A stretch of DNA of 64,000 bases from Phoenix dactylifera. Its lineage: Eukaryota > Streptophyta > Magnoliopsida > Arecales > Arecaceae. The position numbers and the translations under genes were made by a program. Shown piece by piece: positions 33,641 through 45,521 of the stretch. Under the pieces are notes generated by a model. That model was given only the letters and a program-made list of their open reading frames with translations, was not told the DNA's origin and searched no databases. The stretch is from assembly GCF_009389715.1 (NCBI RefSeq), contig NC_052397.1:16750129-16814128 (forward strand), given 5' to 3'. Each line of letters starts with the position of its first letter. The stretch's first letter is position 1.

Positions 33641-35064
33641 GTTAGACTGCTCATGGGCAGGGCTCTCTTAACCCCATGCTTAGAGAGAGAATCTCTTGGA
33701 AGCATTCTTCCCTTAGGCTCCTTGGTCCGTTGTGGCTAGGGAACCCCTGGCAGTCCCCTTTCTTGCTCTCCTCCCCAAGGTTTCTCTCCTCTATTCCTCT
33801 TCTGACCCGCCCCCAACCTTGTGCCTTTCTCTTCCTCCTTTTCTTGCCCGTTTCCCCACTCCTCTCTCTCTCACACACACCAGTCAAGTGGTTTGAGTCT
33901 CCATTCCTTCCCTCAGGGTTCTCCATATGGTTTGAGGCCTAATTAGACCTGTTCAAATCCCGGGTGGCTCGCCTGGCCCGCTTGTGGTTGGAGAATTGTA
34001 GACGGGCTGGGTCGGGCCTGATGTTTGAGCTCCCTAATAAATGGGCCGGGCTCAGGTTCACATCAACCTGGCCCAAGCCCGACCCAAGCCCTAGCCTTGC
34101 CTCCCCTCTCTCTTTCCTCCCATATGTTGGTAGAGAGCTTTAATATCCCCTCTCGTCCTCCCCATGCCGAATTAGTTGTGAGATTTTGATACGCTGCCTC
34201 AGTTGGGGCAATGGAGCTCATGATGAACGTGGTTTTAATCTTATCATAAGCAGTGTTGCAATATAAAGTCTCATAGTAGGTTTTAGATTCATTCGCTTTC
34301 CTTCCGAAAATCTTATCATTTGTCATTTCCTTGACCTTCACTTGCTTTTCTTCTTTCTCCCCCGCCATCGTTTGGCGGATATGGCTGCCTATAGATTTGG
34401 AATAGAGAGCACGTACCGTTTGCTTTATACCTTAGCCTCCCACTCTTTCAAAGGAAAAGAAAAAATATTATTCCAATTAGATTGTAACATCGAGTCTTTT
34501 TTTTTTTTTTTAAAGTGACTACAATAATTTGTGGTTCCTTTGATCATGAAACTAGGATTGCAACCGGGATTGCGATCCAGCTGGTGGGAGGGATTTGTTC
34601 GTGGTGATTTGGGCGGTGGCAGATTTGGGCGGAGGATGGAGCACGGGAGGGGGAGAAATTAGGCGTGGAGTTATAGTTTTTAATTAGGACTTTTTTTTAA
34701 TTTTAATCCAGGCTTTTAATTAGTTACTTTATTAAAGCTGGCAAAAGTACATTATTAACGGGCATGTTTAACTTGTATGGGCTAATCATACAATAAGAAT
34801 ATATTTATATAACCAGCATTTCACCAAAAATGTTGGGTAAAATAATGTTCCGTGGCATTCCCAAAAATACTGGAAAATAATATCGCTAATTCAATGGATT
34901 TCACAAAAGACCCGGTAATTTGATTTAAATGCGGGCTAAACAAGCATTTCCCAACATTTTTTGAAAAACAACACTAAAATAATGTTAGGGATTCCTAATT
35001 TTGTTGTAATGTGCCTAAAAGCAAACTCCTCGCTTACTCAACTTGTTTGTGTTTAGTCTTTGCG
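33641..35064. other. Stretch with weak ORFs and possible DNA-transposon ends
   Basis: 33651-33926 and 34063-34368 have minus-strand open frames without a recognised domain; I do not call genes. About 33945-34095 carries GGGCTGGGTCGGGCCTGA and GGGCCGGGCTC motifs like those of hAT MITEs. About 34780-35010 holds repeated AATGTTGGG-AAAATAATGTT motifs and ends TTTTGTTGTAATG. That could be a CACTA terminus, but I could not find its partner. Confidence 0.3.
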
Positions 35065-35126
35065 TGAACTGGCCCATTGGGCCTATTCTGGACTGAAGTT
35101 GGCAGGCCCAACCGACTTCAGTTCGC

Positions 35127-35166
<40 letters not shown>

Positions 35167-37319
35167 TTGGAATAAAAGAACTACATTCCTCTACCCGATC
35201 TCCTATTCATTGGAGATATGGCTGCCGACATGATCTCTACGGGGCTGGTGCCAATTGAGGTCACTGCCAACCAGCGAACGGCCGTTGTTATCACTGTTAT
35301 GCCGGACTTATCCTTTTCAGAAACCTTCTTTTAAATCCCCTCCTCATCCCGCACGACGGACCACCTCTGAGCCCCCTCCTCCCTTTCTTCCTTTTCTCCA
35401 GTGTGCCACCACAGCCAAGTGTTGTCGCCCGAAATCTCGTCCTCACTCTGTTTTTTTCTGTTGCCCTGTTTCTCTATTTCAAGACCTATATCACCGAAAT
35501 CCGCTGAAATCTACCACCACAGTTGAGTGCCATCGCCACTACAGCTCATCGAAGAGCTTCTTTTCTACCTTTTTGCTTCTTCCTTGCCATCGAGGCAGCT
35601 AGGGGCGCTGCCACTCTTTGCTTTCCTTCTCTAGTTTTGGCCATGTGACCCATTTCCACCAGCCACCACCACCTCCGGCTGGCCGTTGACCCCCCTACCA
35701 CCACAACTTGGCTGCCACCACCGTTCCTTGGTCTCGTCTCTCCTCTTCCCTCTCTTTCATCTCATTTTCTTCTTATTATTATTTCTTCTTTTCTCTTCAC
35801 TTTGTCCTTATTTATTTATTAATTTAAAAAAAAAAACTGATTTCTCTTGGGCCTATGGATTAGATGCAAGGATGGCCCGTGCTATTGACAACCAAGACCA
35901 AATTTTTGATTGAACCCAGACTAATAAGATTCTCTCTCTTCAATTTACAATGAAGATTGGTATTTTGATCGGAAGTCAACTAGTAAATCCCAAAAATGTT
36001 GGTAGTTTGAATAATTTTTGGGTTGGTTAGAAATAGCATCGCTTTGCTTTGGAAAAGTTTTTGATGGTTTTTCTTGTCAGGGAGAATTTCATTTTCAAAG
36101 GAAAAGATGGTATTTTTGATTCTTGATTGATTAGGTTATCATTATATTATTTCATTATTAGGTTCTCCTATATACCATGCAAAGAAAATTTCTAGCAACT
36201 GAAGTCTATGATTAGTGGAATGTTGGTTCTAGCATTAATTGATCTCGGTTTTTGAACGTTTTATTATGGACTTTCTTTTTTCTCTTAGATTTTTAGCTTA
36301 TGCTTTTGAAAGAATTTGAGTATAATTATCAATCTTGAAGAATATTTTATGCTCAAATGCTCTACGATGGATAAAGTGCTATAGTTTATGATCTTGTGAT
36401 AGATCAATTAAATTAATATTAGTTGATATTTTGACAAAAAAAATCATGTTGATTGTGGTAATTAGTTTATTATATTTGATTGTGATATTTATTTTACACT
36501 TAATTACATGGGTCAAGCATGTTATTATTACAATAGTATTTATTTTAATATATATATATATTATGTATTATGTTATGAAATTTAGATAATATGACTAGAT
36601 AAATTAAAAAATTTGTTTAATATTTATGTATTCTCAACACGGTTATGATCTAGCCCCACCAATGCCCCATCAACTTATAATATGAGAAACTGATTTCGAC
36701 ACTAAACTACCGGTGATTAGAATAGTGACATCTGGCACTTTGTGCATCCTGTATCTGACCCATGCCACTAAGTTATATAGCCATAGCTTGATGTTGGATC
36801 TTTAATATCAGTTTATGAAAATAATAATAAATTTTAAAAGATATATATGTATTATTTGAAATTTGATTTATTTTCAGTCATTATCATGCTATTTAATTAT
36901 TTAATTTGTATGCGTAGACCTCATTTTGTGGTGTTATGTTGGTTACTGAGCTAGTGTAGCTCATTACTTTTTCTTTCTTTATTTTTGAGATCCTGAATCA
37001 TAATTGATCGGAACTTGGGGAAGTATGCTAGATATTTTGAAGATATTTGCAATTACCGGTTTAGACTACTTATACTAGTTTGGTTTGAACAATTTTTTTT
37101 GAATTGAATAATAATAAATAGTTAGCATTTTTGCCTGATGTGCTTTGGAACAATTGATTATAATGATTTGTTTAGTTCTTGATTAAATAAATTTTTAAAA
37201 ATTGAAGAATTATTATTATTACTTTGAGATAATATGATTTAATTAGTAGCATTGCATGCTCGTATGGTCCGCCCTATAGGTATGCGGCGTCTATTGCGCT
37301 CTAGGTTTGAGGTGTAACA
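35065..37319 (+). repeat. Probable solo LTR of a chromovirus-type gypsy element
   Basis: Sequence on both sides is contiguous in the related segment at about 18910-19000, so roughly 2.25 kb are inserted here. The insert begins TGAACTGGCCC and ends GGTTTGAGGTGTAACA. That resembles the end GGGTTCGGGGCGTGACA of the 2.29-kb chromovirus LTR at 59694-61985, and its length is similar. The interior has a pyrimidine-rich, Ser/Pro/Arg-coding look near 35255-35900 as in that LTR. TTTGC occurs on both sides, one base out of register, so the target duplication is doubtful. Confidence 0.5.
35131..35160. repeat. (AG)n microsatellite
   Basis: About 15 AG units. Confidence 0.95.
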
Positions 37320-38411
37320 TTTTGCCTGGCTCGATGAGTTCTTTTTATCAGAGATTTTTAGGTCAGACCTAATAAAATTTGAGCCACAGGAATGAGCCGA
37401 GGTGATTGGCCTGGTGAACAGCTATATAGTGCATACAATGGACTATATAATTTCTCCTGATTAATTATGATATGGACTTGCAGCAAGAGGACTAGAGTGC
37501 AGGAAACTTTGGCCCCCAATCTCAGTCCGTCGATTCTCATCCAACCATTGGCACCATTGCAATGACATTTTTTCCTACATCATTTTGTGGATTTTCATGC
37601 AGAATGTTTAAGGCCATGAGGTGCAGTATTTCCTTGCAGAGAAAATCAAATTCTATTCCCTCGTACAACGAGTCTTCTATCACATCTAGAGGTACTTTAT
37701 GGATCTTCTTTCACATCTTATCTTAAATTTCCTAGTTTGATACTTTTAGTGCAATGGTTATCGCTTTCTTCGCTCCCAAAGCGGAGAAAGTTTGAGCTGA
37801 TCTTGAGATGACATCTCTCTTGATAACTCATGCTCGTACATACATGGATGCAAATATTTGGACAACAATAACCAGATGATTGGCTGAAATTACCACAGTC
37901 ATGCTCATGTCAACCAGAAAGAAATCTGTCACGACCTCCCCATCAAAAAATATTGCTATCTTCTCTTCTGTTCTTAATCGATATCACTATTCTCAAGATC
38001 ACAAATATGGTGCAATGGATCAGAAGACTCTCCATGTTGGGATAATTAAAATTAATATTATAATTCTCAAAATATTGCTAATCATGCAGAATTTTTTTTT
38101 TTGTGTGTGTGAAAGAGATTACCGATTGTTCTTTTAATCTATTCATCATATACAAGGTAGGACATATAGATTATTGAGGAGTACAATACTTCTCTATAGA
38201 TGCCTGTCATGTGTAGTATTGTCATACAAATTACTAGGGTTTTTATGGCTTTCTTTTGGTAGTTGGTTTATGGCTTTCAATGACCATAGTTTGCAACCTG
38301 GCCTAAAGGTTCAACCATAAATGTATTTCAAAAGTTCTTGCCGAAGAAAGAGGGAGTGGGGAACCTATATTTAGCTCGTAAGAATTAGAATTGCAAGCAA
38401 AACACAAACCT
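37320..38411. other. Spacer left of the right arm, with a HIPP-upstream relic
   Basis: No gene seen. 37690-37830 resembles the HIPP upstream sequence at 28550-28690 (TTT-TAGTTT-ATAC, TGCAA-GGTTATCG, CCCAAAG-GGAGAA, TCTCTTGATAAC). A further partial HIPP unit may therefore once have been here. Confidence 0.45.
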
Positions 38412-38769
38412 TTTATATATATAAAATCAGATTATATTTATATTATATATATTGTATTTATGATATATATCATATTATAATATATTATTAATCATATTAT
38501 TGTCAAATTATTATTGAATGATAATTTTAAATTATAGTAGAAATATATTATTGTATTTTATATTTATATAATGAAATTATTTAATATATTACTTCTATTT
38601 ACCTTATTTTTCTTATCAAAATAAATATTAGTACTAAAAAATATATTATAAGTATAAATAAAGATATTAATTTTATAATAATAGTTAATATATATTTATA
38701 GGATTAATAATTTATAGGACTAATAAATATATTTATAGGATTAATATATTAATTTTCTAGATTGTGCAG

Positions 38770-39149
38770 AAGATATTTTTGACTAAATGTTGAATAACTC
38801 TTTATATTCCCTAGACTTTGGAACTTGTTGAATCAGCTTAAATGATGTTCTAGGATTATCTACTAGAAATATGTCGTTCATTGTAGGCTCAACAAAAATG
38901 TGAAAAAAAAAGATACAGAACTTTAAAAATGTAGTAGCTCTGATGTATCCGAATTATTGTAATCAGCCCCCATTTTGAATGAAAAGAAAACATTCTAAAA
39001 AAAAGATACAGAACTTTAAAAATGCAGTAGCTCTGATGTATCTGAATTATTGTAATCAGCCCCCATTTTGAATGAAAAGAAAACATTCTGAAGCAAATCC
39101 ATTCTTCTAGTCTTTTTCATCCCACTTTGCTTTCGTTGCCTCCAACAAA
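38770..39149 (-). repeat. LTR-like insertion with 93-bp tandem duplication, inverted copy
   Basis: Inverted copy of 23297-23681. The two 93-bp units lie at about 38905-39090. Confidence 0.7.
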
Positions 39150-39935
39150 TTTTATGGCTAACTTGGAGATATGTGATACGATTTGTTTAGTGAATGTGAA
39201 AATAATATGAAGGACCTCAGCTAGGGAATATTCGAAAATAAATATGCATTACAAATGATGATACCATTGTCTTAATATGAGTATTAAAATACTAAGAAAG
39301 AAAAAGGAAGGAAGGAAAAAAAAAGAAGGCAACAAAAATGCAGTTATCTACTTTTCTAGAGTCGACGCATTTAGCCTGCTATATATTAAAGAAAGAAGGA
39401 GAGAGCGAGTGAGAAAAAAAATAGAAAACTTGAAACTTGCTTTCACTAGCATAGTTAAAAATAATTTAATAATAATTGTGAGCTAAAGCTAATACAGAAA
39501 GGATAAATAATGTATATCAAAGTTAAACATGGTCAGATTGATCTAAATAAGAACGAAACAAAAGATTCAAGAGTGATGAAACGACCTGCTTCCAAGTTTT
39601 ATAATGATAAAAAAATATAAAAGGGAATGCTAAAGCTTCGTACTACATAAACATATAACTGTAAGTTTTAGGGAAAAGATCATGATATTGTGACTTCTAT
39701 AAGTGAAATGAGTTAAAATCATCATAAGCCTTTGAAAATTACATAGATAAGACACAACAAATAGGAGAATTTGCAACCTTTTCTGCCATTGCTAGATTGA
39801 AGCCAGATCTTAATTCTGAATGTTTGGTTTCGAGTGTGGTTTGTGGGGAGGGCAGGGCGGGCGGTATTTTTTATAGCGGGGGTGGGGCGGTGGGGGGTGG
39901 GTGGGCGGGGGGCGGCTCAATACATTTGGAGGCCT
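39150..39935 (-). pseudogene. HIPP copy 3 mirror: 5' half only, splice acceptor lost
   Basis: Inverted duplicate of 22560-23296. The minus-strand TATA box is within 39865-39875. Exon 1 (MAEK) is 39789-39778, followed by intron 1, and the exon 2 stub (ISKLAIK) is 39170-39150. It breaks at the same codon as copy 3, so the break predates the duplication. In addition the intron-1 acceptor reads CACAT instead of CACAG, so this copy could not even be spliced normally. Confidence 0.85.
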
Positions 39936-40895
39936 AAGGCGGATCCAATGAATGAAGCCTCTCTTTTTTTAATAATAAAAATTTTTAATATATAATTTAA
40001 AAAAAATAATATGAAAATATGTAGCTATCATGTACACTATTCCAACAAAGATACCTGAATCTAGACAAGAAGCCTCTTCAGTTTAATATAATTTTTGAAT
40101 GGAGGCGCAAAAATATAATTGCTCTAAAAGAAGGGCCATGAAACTGATTAAATAACTGGGATGATGCTTGGCAATACTGTTTACCATGTCAAGCAAGAGC
40201 AAAAAAGGGAAGGTCATCCCAGGGCACTTCATGGCCAAGTTAAGAAAAGAATATGTCCAGAAAGGAACCTCTGAGAAAGTAGGGGCATTATGGAAAATTT
40301 ACTCCATCTAATTAATAGAAGTCCCATCTATAGCGGGGGTTGGGCGGTGGCGGATCCAATGAATGAGGCATCTTTTTATTCAATAATAAAAAATTTTAAT
40401 ATGTAATTTTAAAAAAATAATTTGATAATAAGTAGCTATCAAGTACACTATTCCAACAAAGATATATGAATCTAGACAAAAAGCCTCTTTAGTTTAATAT
40501 AATTTTTAAATAAAAGAATTTGTCCAAAAAGGGTCCTCTCTATGAGAGAAAGTAGCGGCATTATGGAAAATTCACTTCATCTAATTAATAAAAGTCCCAT
40601 CCCACCATCTCCCCTTCAAGCGAGTACCCAAGCAGCAACTGCAACATCACAGCACAGTAGCCATTCAATCTCCAACCTCCCTCCTTTTCTCTCTCTACCA
40701 GCCAGGAGGGGAGAAGAAACCGAGAGGAGAAAATTAAAAGAATCTCCACCCTCCAAGAAGTCCATCTCCAATCCCCCTATCTTTTTCCTGATGGCCCAGC
40801 TGGATTGGGAGTAATGTGAGGGAAGGAAAACCAAGACCAAAACCAAAAAAGAGAAGGGATGAAAGATAAGAGTGGCTTCAGGCGTGTATCAAGCC

Positions 40896-40936
<41 letters not shown>

Positions 40937-41155
40937 CCCAAAACAAAACTACTGTCCCCAACTTCCCAAATTGCCCCTCTGCAGGCCAGGAAACTCTCCA
41001 CCTCCCTTCCATCAAGGGGGAACACTGGTAGCCAGCTCCTATTCTCGTTTTTATATGGGGCCTTTGCTTCCTTTTGGTCACGCCTCTCGGAGGCCTTCCA
41101 TTGGCTCGAGGCCTTAGGCGACTGCCTCGGTCGCCTAACGCTCGGGCCGGCCTTG
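39909..41155 (-). mobile_element. hAT-type element with partial tandem copy, inverted
   Basis: Mirror of 21066-22520. The end near 39910 reads GGCTCAATACATTTGGAGGCC and the other end GCTCGGGCCGGCCTTG. A (CT)n run occupies 40903-40934 where the left arm has a GA run. Confidence 0.7.
40903..40934. repeat. (CT)n microsatellite
   Basis: About 16 CT units inside the inverted hAT element. The left-arm counterpart near 21290-21322 is shorter and interrupted. Confidence 0.95.
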
Positions 41156-41224
41156 AACCCAGCGATAGGATACTCGTCCTTAAGATTGGAAATGCATGAT
41201 CGCCTCAAGAAAATGATCATGGAC

Positions 41225-41651
41225 TAAAATTTGCGGACAAAATATCTCTTAATCTAGCAAAACAAATTAGTATATCAATACACCATTAATATATTATATT
41301 AATAATATATATATAATCATATTATATTTATATTATATATATTGTATTTATGATATATATATCATATTATAATATATTATTAATCATATTATTGTCAAAT
41401 TAATATTGAATGATAATTTTAAATTATAGTAGAAATATATTATTGTATTTTATATTTATATAATAAAATTATTTAATATATTACTTCTATTTACCTTATT
41501 TTTTAATCAAAATAAATATTAGTACTAAAAAATATATTATAAGTATAAATAAAGATATCAGTTTTATAATAATAGTTAATATATATTTATAGGATTAATA
41601 ATTTATAGGACTAATAAATATATTTTTGTGGACTATATTAATAATTAATAT
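41225..41651 (-). repeat. AT-rich repeat, inverted copy
   Basis: Inverted copy of 20574-21000, ending in the AATAT target duplication of the solo LTR (41647-41651). Confidence 0.8.
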
Positions 41652-42535
41652 TGATGGGGGGCAAAATGAATCATCCTGCACACAACATGGGACCACCCCA
41701 CTCTGGCCAAGTAGACCTCAACACCGACCAGGCGGGACCTCGATCCTACTAAGAGCCAGTTCGATCTCGGACATCGCCGAAGGTCAAGCCAACCTTAGCC
41801 AGATCTCTCCGCTGCTACGACCTACAGCAACCTCCTTTGGAGTCTACAATGACGACCTACCCCGGCTAAGTTCGGGGCAGCCTATTCGACGATGCGCCCC
41901 GGCTCAAGCTCGGGGCGTCCTGCTGAGCAGATCTTAAAGTCAAGGAGGCTAAGCTGATCTCAGGACCCACCAAGCTGACCTCATCAAACATTGTGGCCCC
42001 CAAATCGGCCTGACCTCAACGCCTACTGAGCCAACCTCACCGAATATTTGTCGTGGCCCCCCCTGTCGGCACGACCTCAGCACCCTACCAAGCGGGCAAG
42101 GCCGATCTCGGTCCCTACTAAAGGCTGAGCTAATCTCATCCAGTACGCGCCGCGGCCATGCCCAGCAACAACCTCACCGCACCATGCTTCGTTTGATGGC
42201 CACGCCAAGACACCGAAACAAAGGACTACACCTTGCTACCCCAGCCATGCCTGCTGACAAGTTTCATACCCTGCAGCATGCGCCAGAGCCATACCGTGGG
42301 CAGGGACAGCTCAAACTGTGTGCCTCAAGCAAACCATGGCCGCGCGTCACTAGGCCAGTGCCATCTCCTCCCATGATGAGGATGAGCCATATCTCCGCCA
42401 CCTGGGCACCTCCGTGAGGACTATAAATAGCCCAATCTGGTAACGCCTAAAGAACTTTTTTGGTCAACATAAACTCCACGCTAACTTAAGCATCGGAGGT
42501 CCCTCACCGAAAACACGGTGAGGCTTTATGCAAAA
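41652..42535 (+). repeat. Solo LTR in the right arm, truncated
   Basis: Starts TGATGGGGGG after AATAT. It matches the reverse complement of 19591-20573, including GGACTATAAATAGCCC (about 42419). The last ~100 bp are missing: the sequence leaves the LTR at TTTATGCAA (about 42535) and joins the equivalent of 17880 in the left arm. Confidence 0.85.
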
Positions 42536-43594
42536 GTGAATCTTGCTCCTAGACTATATCCAATCCTACCTATAATGGCCAAAATGATCTACATAGAGTT
42601 TGATGATCCCCCAGCATCAATATCAAATAGGACCAGGATTTTCATCTTGGTCGAGATCTCGGTTTGTAGGGTGACTTTGGATATAATATATGCAAAAGTC
42701 CTGGCCTATTTTCTCAATCAAGATAAATCAATAAAATCCAAGATATTAGCTGACACGATACTATTCATATCAAAAATATTTTTTAATCATTTTTATTTCT
42801 TTAAATAGGATCTTAATTAATAATTCTTTAAATTTTTTTAATCACTTTTATTTTCTTAAATAATTATTTTTAAAATAATAATTATTTTTTGAGATTTGTG
42901 TATTGGATGATCCAACAGTGAATTCGTCCAAAGGAAGATGAATACTTCTTTCCTGCAAAAATCCAATCACGGGCCAGCTTTGAACGCAACCTCTCACCTA
43001 GAAGATGAGGATTTAGCTACAAACTCGAGGAGTAGATGCAATTGTGTAATAGAAAATATTGTGAAGAATAGTTCTGTTAAAAAACCATAATGGCAGTCAC
43101 TTGTGAAGAGGATTTGACTGGTTGTTTTTAGACTCTTTGGTTGACAGTTTCTTGACCTCATCATGATGTCAACTAATAGTCCAATGTGGATGGGAAAACT
43201 TTCTAACAAACAGTCTTGAGATCAAGCACATATATAAGAGCTGATAGGTACCACGTGCGATTATTTTTTCAAAACAAAAAAAAAAAAAAAGGGGATCCAA
43301 CCCACCCCACCACCTGCTCTTACCTACTCCATAGGTACCAGAGTCCAGAACAGATCACCAAGCTTACTACTTGAAGCCTTGAAGGATTAGAGTTGTATCT
43401 TTCACAGGTCCTTTGAATTACCCATTGGTTGCATTGAGATCTATGTAGGTGAATAAATAACAGAGTTCAGAGTGCTTTGAGATCTGTTCATTAGTTGATC
43501 CATTGATGGATTCGCGTGAAGGAAGATGAATACTCTTTTCGTGCAAAAGATACAATCGTAACCCAGATTTTAATCCAACCTCTCACCAAGAAGA
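42536..43594 (-). repeat. Inverted HIPP downstream units, up to the copia insertion
   Basis: Mirror of about 16850-17880. The final GAAGA (43590-43594) is the copia target duplication. Confidence 0.85.
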
Positions 43595-43903
43595 TATTAG
43601 GAAGTAATTTGCAATTAATGCACATGACTTTTCGGTGTTGATACAACTCTATTATTTCAAAGAGTCAACTTAGTAATCCAAAGAGTCATTTTGTAATCCA
43701 AAGTGTCATTTTGGAAATCTCAGAAGTACTTATATTTCAAAAAGTCATTTTAGTATTCCAAGGGCATTAAATGTTACTTAAAGTGTCATTCTATATAAAA
43801 ATGGCTTTAGCAAGATTGTAAGATGCAGAAAAAACTATGAATGAAAAATATCTCTTGCTTCATTCATGATCCTATCCCATCAACTTTACATTTTGTTCCA
43901 ACA
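43595..43903 (+). repeat. 5' LTR of the copia element
   Basis: 309 bp from TATTAGGAAG to GTTCCAACA. The usual TG start has become TA in both LTRs. It repeats at 63288-63597 with a scatter of differences, so the insertion is not very young. Confidence 0.95.
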
Positions 43904-43907
43904 AATT

Positions 43908-43919
43908 TGGTATCAGAGC
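43908..43919 (+). other. Primer binding site of the copia element
   Basis: TGGTATCAGAGC, complementary to the 3' end of initiator methionine tRNA, four bases after the LTR. Confidence 0.9.
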
Positions 43920-43941
43920 CTGGAAAAAAATACTTGTCAAG

Positions 43942-44613
43942 ATGGCATCTTCATCAACTACCATGTTCTCCTACACTTCAAACCAAGTTCCCATCCTTGA
44001 TGGTGAGCATTATGACTATTGGAGTAGTCAAATGCAAACCATATTTATCTCCCAAGACCTTTGGGACATGGTCGAAGGTTCATATGCAGAGCCACCTCAA
44101 CCACAAGAAGTTACAAAAAATTGGACAGTAGAACAACAAGGAGAGTACAAGGAGAATGTGAAGAAAGATGCACGTGCTCTTCGATACATTCAAGAAGGAA
44201 TAAGCAAAACTATCTATCCCAGAATTTTTGGAGCAAGCAAAGCAAAGCAAGCATGGAAAATACTCAAAGAAGGTTTCCAAGGTAATGAGAAAGTCATCTC
44301 ATTAAAGTTACAATCACTGTGGAGAGATTTTGACAACATGCAAATGAAAGAAGGCCAAGGTATGCAAAGTTTTCTTACCAAAGTTACTGAAGTTGTTAAT
44401 CAAACTAGAAGTCTTGGAGATACTATTAAAGATAGAAAAGTTGTTCAAAGGTTCTTAGAAGTCTTCCTACAAATTATGATCATGTTGTCACTGCAATAGA
44501 AGAATCAAAAGATCTCTTTACCTACAGTTTTAATGAACTAATGAGTTCTTTACAAGTTCATGAGGAAAGAATGAATAGGTCTTCTACTCAACCTCTTGAG
44601 CAAGCTTTTAAAC
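43942..44613 (+). pseudogene. Copia gag, first part
   Basis: Begins MASSSTTMFSYTSNQVPILD with the UBN2-type gag pattern (YDYWSSQMQTIF, AKQAWKILKEGFQG, LKLQSLWRDFDNM). A frameshift near 44462 moves the remainder (AIEESKDLFTYSFNELMSSL and so on) to another frame. The gypsy element interrupts gag after 44613. Confidence 0.9.
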
Positions 44614-45480
44614 TGTTACGGGGGAACTTAGCCACCATGCCCCACGTGACCGGCACGCGCGCCCAGGAAGACTACGGCTGCCCCTTGATCCAGCAATCCG
44701 ACCTCGGGTCGGATTGCTTCGGCTCCGCAGCCCGACCCCGAGTCGGCTGCCCCTTGGTCCAGCAATCCGACCTCGGGTCGGATATCTTCGGCTCCGCAGC
44801 CCGACCCCGAGTCGGCTGCCCCTTGATCCATCAATCCGACCTCGGGTCGGATATCTTCGGCTCCGCAGCCCGACCCCGAGTCGGCTACCCCTTGATCCAG
44901 CAATCCGACATCGGGTCGGATATCTTCGGCTCCGCAGCCCGACCCCAAGTCGGCTGCCCCTTGATCCAGCAATCCGACCTCAAGTCGGCAATCTCTTGAC
45001 AACAACAGACTGTTCCCCTGAGGCACGCCGCGGCCCCCTGCTCCACTACTCCCTGCAACGGCCGTATCCGGCGCTGCCCCACGATCCCCTGTAACAGCCG
45101 TACAAAGCGGAGCTCCACTACGCCCTGCCATGGCCGTACCCAGCGCTGCCCCACGATGCCCTGTAACGACCATGTCAGTGGCAACCCCATCGGGCCACAC
45201 GATGACCAATCCCCAGAAAAACCCCCCAGCCTGATATATATGCGGCTGGGGGGGAAGGGGAGGGTAAGCAAGATTTTCCAGAGTATTATCTTACCTGCTA
45301 CCTCTTCTTCTCCTTCGATCTCCCCTAACTTGATCGTCGGAGGGCCCCCACCACCCCGGTGGTGGTGCGAGGCTTGCTTGCAGGTTTCCCGGCGGAAGGT
45401 GGAGCGCAACCGAAGTAATTCCAAGGGAACCCCGTTCACACCGCTGTGCCAATCGTTCTCGGTTTGGACCCCCAGCAACA
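44614..45480 (+). repeat. 5' LTR of the gypsy element
   Basis: 867 bp, TGTTACGGGG to CCCAGCAACA. It holds four full 69-bp tandem units plus a partial one (about 44677-44997), one more than the 3' LTR. A TATA-like GATATATATGC lies near 45232. Confidence 0.95.
44677..44997 (+). repeat. 69-bp tandem repeats in the 5' LTR
   Basis: Each unit contains CCGACCTCGGGTCGG and CCGACCCCGAGTCGG, which are near-palindromes, separated by ATATCTTCGGCTCCGCAGC. The 3' LTR array (55407-55660) has one unit fewer, which accounts exactly for the LTR length difference of 69 bp. Confidence 0.95.
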
Positions 45481-45500
45481 GTTGGCGCTAGAGGAAGGGC
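45481..45500 (+). other. Putative primer binding site of the gypsy element
   Basis: TTGGCGCTAGAGGAAGGG directly after the 5' LTR, in the position and style of Tat primer sites. The tRNA was not identified. Confidence 0.6.
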
Positions 45501-45521
45501 CCGGATCTCAGAGCGATCGTA

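Larger units (their letters stand above)
38412..43594 (-). repeat. Right arm of the large inverted duplication (part 1)
   Basis: Read on the minus strand this segment follows the left arm from about 24030 back to 16850 in order. It contains the AT-rich repeat, the LTR-like insertion with its 93-bp duplication, HIPP copy 3, the hAT element and its partial duplicate, the second AT-rich repeat, the solo LTR and the ~0.55-kb units. Compared with the left arm it lacks the part equivalent to about 17880-19690. The copia element at 43595 interrupts it, and it resumes at 63598. Confidence 0.9.

Noticed and set aside
35255..35913. Ser/Pro-rich open frames as a secreted or extensin-like protein
   Set aside because: Pyrimidine-rich composition explains the bias, there is no signal peptide, and the segment lies in a probable solo LTR.
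44628..45478. Long minus-strand open frames as antisense genes in the gypsy LTR
   Set aside because: They repeat with the 69-bp units (a multiple of three), which keeps the frame open. They recur in the 3' LTR and have no domain.
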